A DNA stretch of 8,466 nt from an uncultured Bacteroidota bacterium (GTDB lineage: Bacteria; Bacteroidota; Bacteroidia; 2-12-FULL-35-15), in contig CAIRRW010000400.1 in the NCBI GenBank assembly GCA_903881065.1, positions 1 through 8,466 of the forward strand, given 5' to 3'. Both the position numbers and the translations under genes were made by a program. The notes below the pieces were generated by a model, which saw only the letters and a list, made by a program, of their open reading frames with translations, was not told the DNA's origin and searched no databases. Positions 1 through 6,434 of the stretch are shown one piece after another; position 1 is the first letter of the stretch, and every line of letters starts with the position of its first letter.

Positions 1-420
1 GTTACATACCAATGGATTGATTGCGCCACACATACCAATATTACCGGTGCTACCAGCCAAAGCTATACTGCTACTGCCAATGGAAGCTATGCTGTAATTT
101 TAAATAATGGAAACTGCACCGATTCTTCTGCCTGTGTTAGTATTGTTAATTTGGGTGTAAATCAATTGACTTCTCACAATGGACAATTCTCCATCTCTCC
201 AAATCCTTTTACTGAACAAACTACCATTACTTTTGGCGATGTACAGAAAAATACTTCTGTGAAAATTATCGACATCTTGGGTAACGAAGTAAGATCGACC
301 GTATTAAATGGAGTAAATAATCTGGTGATTGAAAAAGGAGATATGCACGCCGGTATTTATTTTATTCAAATAACAGATGAATATCATAACGTGCTGAACC
401 GAAAAGTGATTGTTAATTAA
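1..420 (+). CDS. 3' end of a secreted protein with Ig-like repeat and T9SS type A C-terminal sorting domain (partial)
   Basis: The frame is open from base 1 to the TAA at 418-420, giving 139 visible residues; the real start lies upstream. Residues about 1-50 (YQWIDC, then a TATANGSYAVIL stretch and NCTDSSACVSI) resemble the short Ig-like or adhesin repeats common in large Bacteroidota surface proteins. Residues about 61-139 form a typical Por secretion tail: SPNPF near residue 66, KIIDILGNEV in the middle, AGIYFIQI near 117, and a terminal RKVIVN. In known members this tail directs export across the outer membrane by the type IX system, after which it is cleaved off. The protein therefore probably ends up at the cell surface or outside the cell. 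Its main function cannot be told, because the N-terminal part is missing. A strong terminator follows 31 bp after the stop. Confidence 0.93.
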   Translation, partial: VTYQWIDCATHTNITGATSQSYTATANGSYAVILNNGNCTDSSACVSIVNLGVNQLTSHNGQFSISPNPFTEQTTITFGDVQKNTSVKIIDILGNEVRSTVLNGVNNLVIEKGDMHAGIYFIQITDEYHNVLNRKVIVN

Positions 421-427
421 TAGTTGG

Positions 428-447
428 TTGTGTTTAGTTGTGTTTAG
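428..447 (+). repeat. 10-bp perfect tandem duplication
   Basis: TTGTGTTTAG occurs twice without a gap (428-437 and 438-447), between the stop codon of the T9SS gene and its terminator. It is probably a small slippage product; no function is apparent. Confidence 0.6.
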
Positions 448-451
448 ATGG

Positions 452-480
452 AAAAGTCCCGAAGAAATTCGGGACTTTTT
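452..480 (+). terminator. Rho-independent terminator of the T9SS-protein gene
   Basis: AAAAGTCCCGAA (452-463) pairs perfectly over 12 bp with TTCGGGACTTTT (468-479) around a GAAA loop (464-467), and the 3' arm ends in a run of five T (476-480). The A-run on the left arm makes the hairpin nearly symmetrical, so it could also work on the opposite strand. It separates the upstream gene from the repeat-rich region that follows. Confidence 0.9.
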
Positions 481-637
481 AGCTTTACACCTTAAACCAG
501 AGAGGGATTTAAAAGCACCGGGCGGATCACAGGATAAGAATCATCACAATTGTTTATTTCCGACCTCAATTGAGCATAAAAGACGAGCTTCAGTAGATGA
601 GCCAAACAATTGAAGTTGCTGCTAAATAACGCAATAA
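481..637. other. Intergenic stretch without a recognisable gene
   Basis: Nothing here can be supported as coding. The only frame that stays open starts upstream of the terminator, runs through its hairpin and gives a product with no family resemblance that I can see. A 9-bp inverted repeat is present (CAATTGTTT 547-555 and AAACAATTG 604-612), together with the short palindrome TCAATTGA between the arms. This could be the debris of a lost gene or a mobile sequence, but no ends or target duplications are visible. Confidence 0.5.
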
Positions 638-766
638 TGCCTAACGCTCGAGCAATAAGGTCTTACGCTTGAGCTTTATGGTCTTACACTCGAGTGTTAT
701 GGTCTTACGCTTGAGCTTTATGGTCTTACGCTCGAGTGTTATGGTCTTACGCTCGAGCTTTAGACC
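638..766. repeat. Array of six 21-bp units centred on CTYGAG
   Basis: Units start at 638, 659, 680, 701, 722 and 743. Their CTCGAG or CTTGAG cores fall at 647, 668, 689, 710, 731 and 752, exactly 21 bp apart. Consensus: GGTCTTACGCTYGAGYKTTAT. Two variants alternate. The units at 659 and 701 are identical (CTTGAGCTTTAT); those at 680 and 722 carry CTCGAGTGTTAT and differ by one base, so a 42-bp higher-order period exists. The first unit is degenerate. The last runs into AGACC (762-766), which can pair with its own GGTCT (743-747). ACACTCGAGTGT at 686-697 is a perfect 12-bp palindrome. There are no spacers between units, so this is not a CRISPR. No open frame with a start codon covers the array. 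Function unknown: it may be a multi-site protein-binding region or a neutral minisatellite. Confidence 0.85.
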
Positions 767-828
767 CTATTTGGTCTCCGTAGCAGTTTTTAACCCTCAG
801 AAGCCCTGCTAATAGTGTTAATTACTAA

Positions 829-1047
829 GGAAAACTAAAAAACAGTCCCGTTTTGGTGAAAGCCAATACGGAAATGCTTTTTGAATTTAATCAATCGGAC
901 TATATGAAACTGTTAACGGTTAATAGTAAAAGCCCAGTGCTTGATGTAAGTAACATATCAAAAGGGGTTTATTTTGTAGAAGTAAGTACTGCGGCAGGTT
1001 CAGCAAATGAGAAAACAATTATAAATAAAAAGATTGTGGTGCAGTAA
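829..1047 (+). pseudogene. Orphan C-terminal remnant of a T9SS sorting-domain protein
   Basis: The frame opens after an in-frame TAA at 826-828 and ends with the TAA at 1045-1047. The last 40 residues (LDVSNISKGVYFVEV, later NKKIVVQ) are a textbook end of a T9SS type A tail. The preceding residues (LFEFNQSDYMKLLTVNSK) fit the central strands of that domain. The first part of the domain (the usual YPNP or SPNPF motif), the passenger protein and any signal peptide are all missing, and no trace of them is found in the other frames just upstream. There is no good start codon: TTG at 853, GTG at 856 and ATG at 874 are all inside the domain. A piece lacking a signal peptide could not be exported, so I read it as the relic of a deleted or recombined gene. 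Expression as a small cytoplasmic peptide cannot be excluded. Confidence 0.75.
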
Positions 1048-1082
1048 CGCTATACCATTTATATTTATTTAGGAATACCAAA

Positions 1083-1115
1083 TTGACATTTACACACGCA
1101 CAAAGCGTATATTTG
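1083..1115 (+). promoter_or_regulatory. Bacteroidota-type promoter of the ABC exporter gene
   Basis: TATATTTG at 1108-1115 matches the TAnnTTTG (-7) box used by the primary sigma factor of this phylum. TTG at 1083-1085 (within TTGACA) can serve as the -33 element, 22 bp upstream, which is slightly long. The -7 box ends only 4 nt before the ATG at 1120, so transcription should begin at or next to the start codon. No Shine-Dalgarno sequence is present. Confidence 0.65.
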
Positions 1116-1119
1116 TGCA

Positions 1120-2964
1120 ATGAAAAAATTCTTCGGAGTTCTCCGTTATGTAAAAGGATATTGGCGATATGGTATATTGAATATCTCTTTTAACTTATTA
1201 TCGGTTATCTTTTCTACCTTTTCCATCGTAATGGTGTTTCCTTTTCTGCAGATGCTTTTCTCGGACGACAACTCTAAAATGGAATCTATTGTAAGAGGCG
1301 GCAAAAGCCACCTTGGATTTTCTACTACCGAAATACTTGACACCATTGATTATTATCTTGCCAAACAAACATTGGAAATGGGTAAGATGCCTGTTCTTAT
1401 CTGGATATGTGTGTTCGTAGTGGTTACATTCTTCCTGAAAAACCTTACGCGTTACATGGCAATGTATTTTCTGTCGCCTATCCGCAATGGCGTGGTGCGT
1501 GATATCCGCAATAAAATATTTGATAAATCGCTCGACCTTTCCCTATCGTTTTATTCCGAAGAACGCAAAGGTGATTTAATGTCGCTGATGACAACCGATG
1601 TAAACGAAATAGAATGGAGCATCATGTCATCCCTCGAAATGATATTCCGCGAGCCGGTTAATATTATAGTTTTCCTCGGACTGATGATTGCATTAAGTAT
1701 TAAGCTAACCATCGTCTCCTTTGTATTGTTGCCGCTGGTAGGTATTTTAATTGGCAGAATAGGAAAAAGCTTGAAAAAGAATTCAACTACAGGCAAGGAA
1801 AAAATGGGAATAATACTTTCCATAATGGAAGAAACCCTTGGCGGATTGCGCATCATCAAAGGTTTCAATGCAGAGAAAAGAATAAGCGAACGATTCAGAA
1901 GTGAGAATAATCAATACACAACCATTGCCACCAAAGTATTCCGGAAAGTAGATTTAGCTTCTCCGTTGAGCGAGTTTCTGGGCGTAAGTGTTTTTGTGGT
2001 GATACTATATATAGGTGGTGTAATGGTGTTGGAAGAAAAGAGTATGGCGGGTGCAATTTTCATTACTTATCTTGCTTTGTTTTCACAATTGCTGCCTCCT
2101 GCCAAATCATTTACACAGGCATATTATAGTGTTCAGAAAGGCTTGGCTTCCGCCGAACGTATTGATAAAATACTTGATGCGCCAGTAACTATTAAAGATG
2201 CCGCTAATCCAATACCTATTACAACATTTAAAAAAGAGATTGAATATAAAAATGTTTCTTTCGCTTATCGCGAAGGAGAAATCGGGTGGGTACTCAACAA
2301 AGTAAATCTGAAGATAGAGAAAGGTAAAACGATAGCATTGGTGGGTCAGTCGGGGTCAGGAAAAACTACGCTTGCCGATATGCTTCCACGTTTTTATGAT
2401 ACTACCGAAGGCGAAATATTAATAGATGGCGTTGCTATAAAAGATGCAAAACTAAAGGATGTACGTGCCTTGATGGGAATTGTAACGCAGGAATCCATCC
2501 TGTTTAATGATACCGTATTTAATAATATTGCATTCGGAATTGAAAACGTGACGGAACAGCAAGTGATAGAAGCTGCCAAAATAGCCAATGCACATGAGTT
2601 TATCAGTCAGATGCCGGATGGTTATCAAACCAATATCGGTGACCGCGGAAGTAAGATGAGTGGCGGTCAGCGTCAGCGGATAAGCATTGCTCGCGCAGTT
2701 CTAAAAAATCCTCCTATCCTTATTCTTGATGAAGCTACCTCTGCCTTGGATACCGAAAGCGAACGTTTGGTGCAGGATGCGCTGTATAAATTAATGAAAA
2801 ACAGAACGTCCTTGGTTATTGCACACCGCCTTTCTACCATCCAGCATGCCGACGAAATTATTGTTATGCAAAAAGGAGTAATAATTGAGCGTGGAACTCA
2901 TACTTCTTTATTGGAGAATAATAATACTTACAAAAAACTCTACGACCTGCAGGCTTTTGTATAA
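1120..2964 (+). CDS. MsbA-like ABC exporter, fused permease and ATPase (half-transporter)
   Basis: At 614 aa it has the size of a bacterial type IV half-exporter, which acts as a homodimer in the inner membrane. The N-terminal part holds the usual hydrophobic segments, at about residues 18-47, 91-109, 178-213 (a helical pair), 286-304 and 310-328, and the EETLGGLRIIKGFNAE stretch typical of the family at 237-252. The ATPase domain (about 370-614) is complete: A-loop Tyr383, Walker A GQSGSGKT 409-416, Q-loop Gln457, signature SGGQ 514-517, Walker B ILILDE 533-538 with catalytic Glu538, D-loop SALD 541-544, H-loop His569. The family includes MsbA, which flips lipid A-core across the inner membrane, and many lipid or drug exporters. 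The substrate here cannot be told from sequence, so I give no symbol. The start is fixed by the natural N-terminus and the promoter box 4 nt upstream. priA follows after 42 bp but has its own promoter box. Confidence 0.95.
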   Translation: MKKFFGVLRYVKGYWRYGILNISFNLLSVIFSTFSIVMVFPFLQMLFSDDNSKMESIVRGGKSHLGFSTTEILDTIDYYLAKQTLEMGKMPVLIWICVFVVVTFFLKNLTRYMAMYFLSPIRNGVVRDIRNKIFDKSLDLSLSFYSEERKGDLMSLMTTDVNEIEWSIMSSLEMIFREPVNIIVFLGLMIALSIKLTIVSFVLLPLVGILIGRIGKSLKKNSTTGKEKMGIILSIMEETLGGLRIIKGFNAEKRISERFRSENNQYTTIATKVFRKVDLASPLSEFLGVSVFVVILYIGGVMVLEEKSMAGAIFITYLALFSQLLPPAKSFTQAYYSVQKGLASAERIDKILDAPVTIKDAANPIPITTFKKEIEYKNVSFAYREGEIGWVLNKVNLKIEKGKTIALVGQSGSGKTTLADMLPRFYDTTEGEILIDGVAIKDAKLKDVRALMGIVTQESILFNDTVFNNIAFGIENVTEQQVIEAAKIANAHEFISQMPDGYQTNIGDRGSKMSGGQRQRISIARAVLKNPPILILDEATSALDTESERLVQDALYKLMKNRTSLVIAHRLSTIQHADEIIVMQKGVIIERGTHTSLLENNNTYKKLYDLQAFV

Positions 2965-2973
2965 GTTAACTAC

Positions 2974-3002
2974 TTGTTTGCCCCAACTATTATGTAAGTT
3001 TG
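2974..3002 (+). promoter_or_regulatory. Bacteroidota-type promoter of priA
   Basis: TAAGTTTG at 2995-3002 fits TAnnTTTG, with TTG at 2974-2976 (18 bp upstream) as a possible -33 element. The box ends exactly 4 nt before the priA ATG at 3007, the same geometry as at the preceding gene, and implies a leaderless or nearly leaderless mRNA. It lies in the 42-bp gap between the two genes, so priA may be transcribed both from here and by readthrough. Confidence 0.65.
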
Positions 3003-3006
3003 CAAT

Positions 3007-5520
3007 ATGAGTCGCACTACCTATTTTGTTGATGTAATAATTCCTTTATCAGTCCCCAATCTTTATACTTACAGAGTTCCTTATGAGTTGAATGATGCTG
3101 TGACTGTGGGTAAAAGAGTGGTAGTGCAATTTGGTAAAGGGAAATTATATTCTGCACTTATCAGAACTATCCACGAGAAGCCACCTAAAGTTTACGAAGC
3201 TAAATACATTGATTCTATATTGGATGAGCATCCAATTGTAAACACAAAACAATTTGAATTGTGGGATTGGATAAGCAGTTATTATATGTGCACCATTGGC
3301 GAAGTAATGGTGGCTGCACTTCCCGGAGGGTTGAGACTGGCGAGTGAAAGTAAGATTGTGTTGAACTCAACGTTTGATTCCACAACTACTAAATATAATT
3401 TAAGTGATAAGGAATACCTGATTATTGATGCGCTTGAATTAAGAAATGTGTTATCAATAAATGAAGTATCGGCAATCATTGAACAGAAAACGGCATATCC
3501 AATTATCAAATCATTGATTGAAAAAGGCGTTGTAATTATAGAAGAAGAACTGAAAGAAAAGTTCAAACCGAAGATTGCAACTTTTGTAAAGATTACTGAT
3601 TATGCGGATAAAGAAGATAATCTTAAAACTATTTTTGATTCGCTGGAGAAGAAAGCAGTGAAGCAACTGGAAGTTTTGATGGCGTATATTAATCTTTCAA
3701 AAAGATATTCAAAGGAAAGAATAGAAGTAAAGAAATCGGACATACTTAAAATGGTGGCAGGTGGCGAAGCTGCTTTAAACGCATTGGTAAAGAAGGATAT
3801 TTTTACTTTGTATGACAGGGAAGTCGGAAGGTGTGCTTCATTTGAGAATGAAAATAAAATCTCTGAATTAAATGAAGAGCAACAGCGTGTACTTGATTCA
3901 ATAAATAAAAACAATAAAGATGTAACTTTATTACACGGTGTAACTTCTTCTGGTAAAACAGAAATATATGTAAAGCTTATTGAACAGGTTATTGCAGAAG
4001 GGAAACAGGTTTTATATCTATTGCCTGAGATTGCATTAACGACTCAAATAATTAACAGGTTAAGAAAATATTTTGGGGATGCTGTGGGTGTGTATCACAG
4101 TAAATTCAATGAGAATGAAAGAGTGGAGGTTTGGAATAAGGTGTTAAATTTCAAGTCTCAAGTTTCAAGTTCCACCCAAAACTTCAAACCTGAAACTTCA
4201 AACTTAAAATTGATAATCGGTGCCCGCTCCGCGTTATTCCTGCCGTTTAGCAATTTGGGATTGGTAATAGTAGATGAAGAACACGATACTTCTTATAAGC
4301 AATATGACCCGGCACCTCGCTATAATGCAAGAGATGGTGCTATTTATCTTGCGCATATTCATAAAGCGAAAACATTATTGGGCTCGGCGACGCCAAGCAT
4401 TGAGAGTTATTATAATGCGATGGAAGGCAAATATGGATTTGCTGAAATGACCAAACGTTTTGGTGGCGTACAAATGCCGGAGATATTAATTGCCGATGTG
4501 AAAGAAGCTCAGAAGAGAAAACAAATGAAGTCGCACTTTTCACCATTGCTGCTTGATACAATTACATTGGCATTGGACAAGAAAGAACAGGTTATTTTGT
4601 TTCAGAACAGGAGAGGTTTTGCGCCTCAACTTGAATGTAATATGTGTGCCTGGGTGCCGCAATGTGTGAACTGTGATGTAAGTTTGACTTTTCATAAAAC
4701 AACAAATCAGTTGCGATGTCATTATTGTGGATATGCAATTAAACCGCCCAGTAAATGCGGTGCCTGCGGTGATACTGATTTGCGAATGAAAGGATTTGGA
4801 ACGGAGAAAATTGAAGAGGAGTTGCAGATATTTTATCCGAAGGCGAAGATTGCAAGAATGGATTTGGATACCACGAGAAGTAAGTTTGCGCACCAGCATA
4901 TTATACAGGATTTTGAAGAACGGAATGTGGATATACTTGTTGGAACGCAAATGGTGACAAAGGGTCTGGACTTTGATAATGTGAGTATGGTTGGGATATT
5001 AAATTCGGATAGTATGTTGAACTTCCCTGATTTCAGGTCGTTTGAAAGAAGTTTTCAATTGATGTCGCAGGTGGCGGGACGTGCAGGGCGAAAAAATAAA
5101 CGGGGGACTGTGATTATTCAAACGCATAATCCAACTCACAGTATAATATTGGAGGTGATTGAAAATAATTATGTGGGGATGTACACCAATCAGTTGCTGG
5201 ATAGGAAGAACTTTAATTATCCGCCTTATTATAGATTGATTGAAATGACGGTGATACATAAGGATTTGGATTTGGTGAATGATGCTTCAAAATATATTGC
5301 CGATAAACTTAAAAAGCATTTTGGAAAACGTGTGCTGGGACCTGAATTTCCGATGATTTCAAGAATACGTAATTTGTTTCATAAAACTATATTGATAAAA
5401 ATAGAGCGTGAATCATCTGTGATGCAAGTAAAAATAATAATAGTAGAGGAACTTGTAAAGTTTAAAGGGAAGAGTGAATATAAATCGGTGAGGGTGAATA
5501 TGGATGTGGATCCGATGTAG
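3007..5520 (+). CDS. priA: Primosomal protein N' (replication restart 3'-5' DNA helicase PriA)
   Basis: PriA recognises stalled or repaired replication forks, unwinds the lagging-strand arm and starts primosome reassembly so that the replicative helicase can be reloaded. The 837-aa product shows the full layout: an N-terminal 3'-DNA-end binding domain (about 1-105, YFVDVIIPLSVPNLYTYRVP near the start), a winged-helix region with a phylum-typical extension (about 115-285), a helicase lobe with Walker A GVTSSGKT 311-318 and DEEH 423-426, and GSATPS 459-464. Eight zinc-binding cysteines follow (544, 547, 553, 556, 571, 574, 584, 587), then GTQMVTKG 646-653 and QVAGRAGR 688-695. All key residues are intact. 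It is longer than the about 730 residues of the E. coli protein. Part of the excess is a segment at about 381-400, encoded by an inverted repeat, just before the conserved IIGARSALFLPF. The gene converges on cdsA with a 47-bp gap in which I see no convincing terminator. Confidence 0.97.
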   Translation: MSRTTYFVDVIIPLSVPNLYTYRVPYELNDAVTVGKRVVVQFGKGKLYSALIRTIHEKPPKVYEAKYIDSILDEHPIVNTKQFELWDWISSYYMCTIGEVMVAALPGGLRLASESKIVLNSTFDSTTTKYNLSDKEYLIIDALELRNVLSINEVSAIIEQKTAYPIIKSLIEKGVVIIEEELKEKFKPKIATFVKITDYADKEDNLKTIFDSLEKKAVKQLEVLMAYINLSKRYSKERIEVKKSDILKMVAGGEAALNALVKKDIFTLYDREVGRCASFENENKISELNEEQQRVLDSINKNNKDVTLLHGVTSSGKTEIYVKLIEQVIAEGKQVLYLLPEIALTTQIINRLRKYFGDAVGVYHSKFNENERVEVWNKVLNFKSQVSSSTQNFKPETSNLKLIIGARSALFLPFSNLGLVIVDEEHDTSYKQYDPAPRYNARDGAIYLAHIHKAKTLLGSATPSIESYYNAMEGKYGFAEMTKRFGGVQMPEILIADVKEAQKRKQMKSHFSPLLLDTITLALDKKEQVILFQNRRGFAPQLECNMCAWVPQCVNCDVSLTFHKTTNQLRCHYCGYAIKPPSKCGACGDTDLRMKGFGTEKIEEELQIFYPKAKIARMDLDTTRSKFAHQHIIQDFEERNVDILVGTQMVTKGLDFDNVSMVGILNSDSMLNFPDFRSFERSFQLMSQVAGRAGRKNKRGTVIIQTHNPTHSIILEVIENNYVGMYTNQLLDRKNFNYPPYYRLIEMTVIHKDLDLVNDASKYIADKLKKHFGKRVLGPEFPMISRIRNLFHKTILIKIERESSVMQVKIIIVEELVKFKGKSEYKSVRVNMDVDPM
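4146..4205. repeat. 60-bp imperfect inverted repeat inside priA, in frame
   Basis: The left arm (4146-4171) and the reverse complement of the right arm (4180-4205) agree at 21 of 26 positions around the 8-nt loop CCACCCAA. Each arm is itself built of short units of the type CAAGTTT/TTTCAAG (or CTTCAAAC/CTGAAACTT). Exactly 20 codons' worth of DNA is involved, so the reading frame is kept. The encoded residues, about 380-401 of PriA, are low in complexity (Ser, Thr, Gln, Asn, Lys). They sit where related proteins, as I remember them, have a short loop before the IIGARS motif. It looks like a small intergenic-type palindromic repeat that landed in a permissive loop. Confidence 0.75.
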
Positions 5521-5567
5521 GAAATTATTAGTGCAGGGTAAATTAATTCACCATTAACATATCATAC
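5521..5567. other. 47-bp convergent gap between priA and cdsA
   Basis: Both transcription units end here. Only a weak AT-rich palindrome with one mismatch (5537-5552) is visible and no T-run hairpin, so how the two opposing transcripts end is unclear. They may overlap at their 3' ends. Confidence 0.4.
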
Positions 5568-6422
5568 TTATACCAAGTACTTGATAAAATAAAGATACGC
5601 GAATATAAAAGGTACCGACATTAACAAACTGTCGAAACGGTCGAGTATGCCGCCATGTCCAGGCAATATATTTCCAGAATCCTTGACTTGTATGCTCCTT
5701 TTAAAAAGAGATTCGACCAAATCGCCAAGAGTACCAATTACAATTAAGATAGTCGCAATTACCATCCAGTCGATGAAAGAAATTGATGTATACCATTTCG
5801 AAATAATAAATACAATGCCGTAGCTAATCAATGCTCCGCCAATACTTCCTTCCCATGATTTAGCAGGAGATATTCGTGGAAATAATCTGTGCTTGCCAGT
5901 CAATGAGCCGACAATATATGCACCTGCATCGTTACACCAAAGAATAAAGAAAATACCAAACAACAACTGGTAGTTATATTTCCCACTAAGGATGTTTATG
6001 TAGTTTAATAATGAAAGAGGGAGTGCTACATAAATGATTCCTAAAAAAGTAAATGAAATGTTTCCAAATGGGTTTTCTTTCTTGCGGAATAATTCGAAGA
6101 TAAATATCAGGAAGATAAATAGGAAAATGAATAGTATAATAAACTGTACCAGTAATCCAGGATTTCTTGACTGAGAATCCGAATTCTTATACGCATAAAA
6201 AACCAAAACATTCCCTAAAAATAAAATAGCACCGTAAATTGTTCCCATTATTTTTTGCGGAAAACTACCGGATTTCTCAGCCATTAAATAAAATTCCCAC
6301 AGCCCAAGTACAGTTACAATGAAAAAAAGTATTGCAAATGAAACTTGACTGTAATAAGTACATCCAAGAAGTACAGCAACGAAAGCACTGGCAGTAAGGG
6401 TCCTTGTGAAGAAGTTTTTCAA
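5568..6422 (-). CDS. cdsA: Phosphatidate cytidylyltransferase (CDP-diacylglycerol synthase)
   Basis: CdsA converts phosphatidic acid and CTP to CDP-diacylglycerol and pyrophosphate, the branch point for all bacterial phospholipids, in the inner membrane. The 284-aa product is strongly hydrophobic, with about eight likely membrane segments. It carries the complete family signature at residues 238-264 (Ser238, Lys241-Arg242, Lys247-Asp248, then PGHGG 254-258, Asp261-Arg262, Asp264). Also present are CNDAGAY 163-169 and SPAKSWEGS 185-193. Start: the codon is TTG (bases 6422-6420). An in-frame TAA lies two codons upstream and the next Met is residue 47, after the conserved N-terminal membrane segment, so TTG is almost certainly used. 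The gene follows the LUD gene by 12 bp and is last in the ftsH operon as far as seen. No Shine-Dalgarno sequence is visible, so translation may depend on coupling. Confidence 0.95.
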   Translation of the reverse strand: MKNFFTRTLTASAFVAVLLGCTYYSQVSFAILFFIVTVLGLWEFYLMAEKSGSFPQKIMGTIYGAILFLGNVLVFYAYKNSDSQSRNPGLLVQFIILFIFLFIFLIFIFELFRKKENPFGNISFTFLGIIYVALPLSLLNYINILSGKYNYQLLFGIFFILWCNDAGAYIVGSLTGKHRLFPRISPAKSWEGSIGGALISYGIVFIISKWYTSISFIDWMVIATILIVIGTLGDLVESLFKRSIQVKDSGNILPGHGGILDRFDSLLMSVPFIFAYLYFIKYLV

Positions 6423-6434
6423 TTGATATTATTT

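Noticed and set aside
151..420. Separate small gene starting with TTG at 151
   Set aside because: The same frame is open back to base 1 and encodes matching Ig-like sequence, so this is only the end of a larger protein.
547..612. Inverted repeat CAATTGTTT/AAACAATTG as ends of a mini-transposon
   Set aside because: The arms are only 9 bp long and AT-rich, there is no flanking target duplication and nothing recognisable lies between them; chance is likely.
410..613. 67-codon open frame after the T9SS gene
   Set aside because: It overlaps the end of the T9SS gene, runs through the terminator hairpin, resembles no family I recognise and has no promoter or ribosome site.
659..763. Heptapeptide-repeat coding region (GLTLELY-like) reading through the 21-bp units
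   Set aside because: 21 bp keeps one frame open up to the TAG at 761, but a stop lies directly before the first full unit at 656-658 and there is no start codon, so it cannot be a gene.
638..766. CRISPR array
   Set aside because: The units abut each other with no unique spacers, and no cas gene is present.
4540..4950. 136-codon open frame on the minus strand inside priA
   Set aside because: It lies opposite the zinc and helicase motifs of priA; the composition is that of an antisense shadow, and no family features are seen.
5537..5552. Bidirectional terminator between priA and cdsA
   Set aside because: The palindrome is AT-rich, has a mismatch and no loop, and is not followed by a T-run on either strand.
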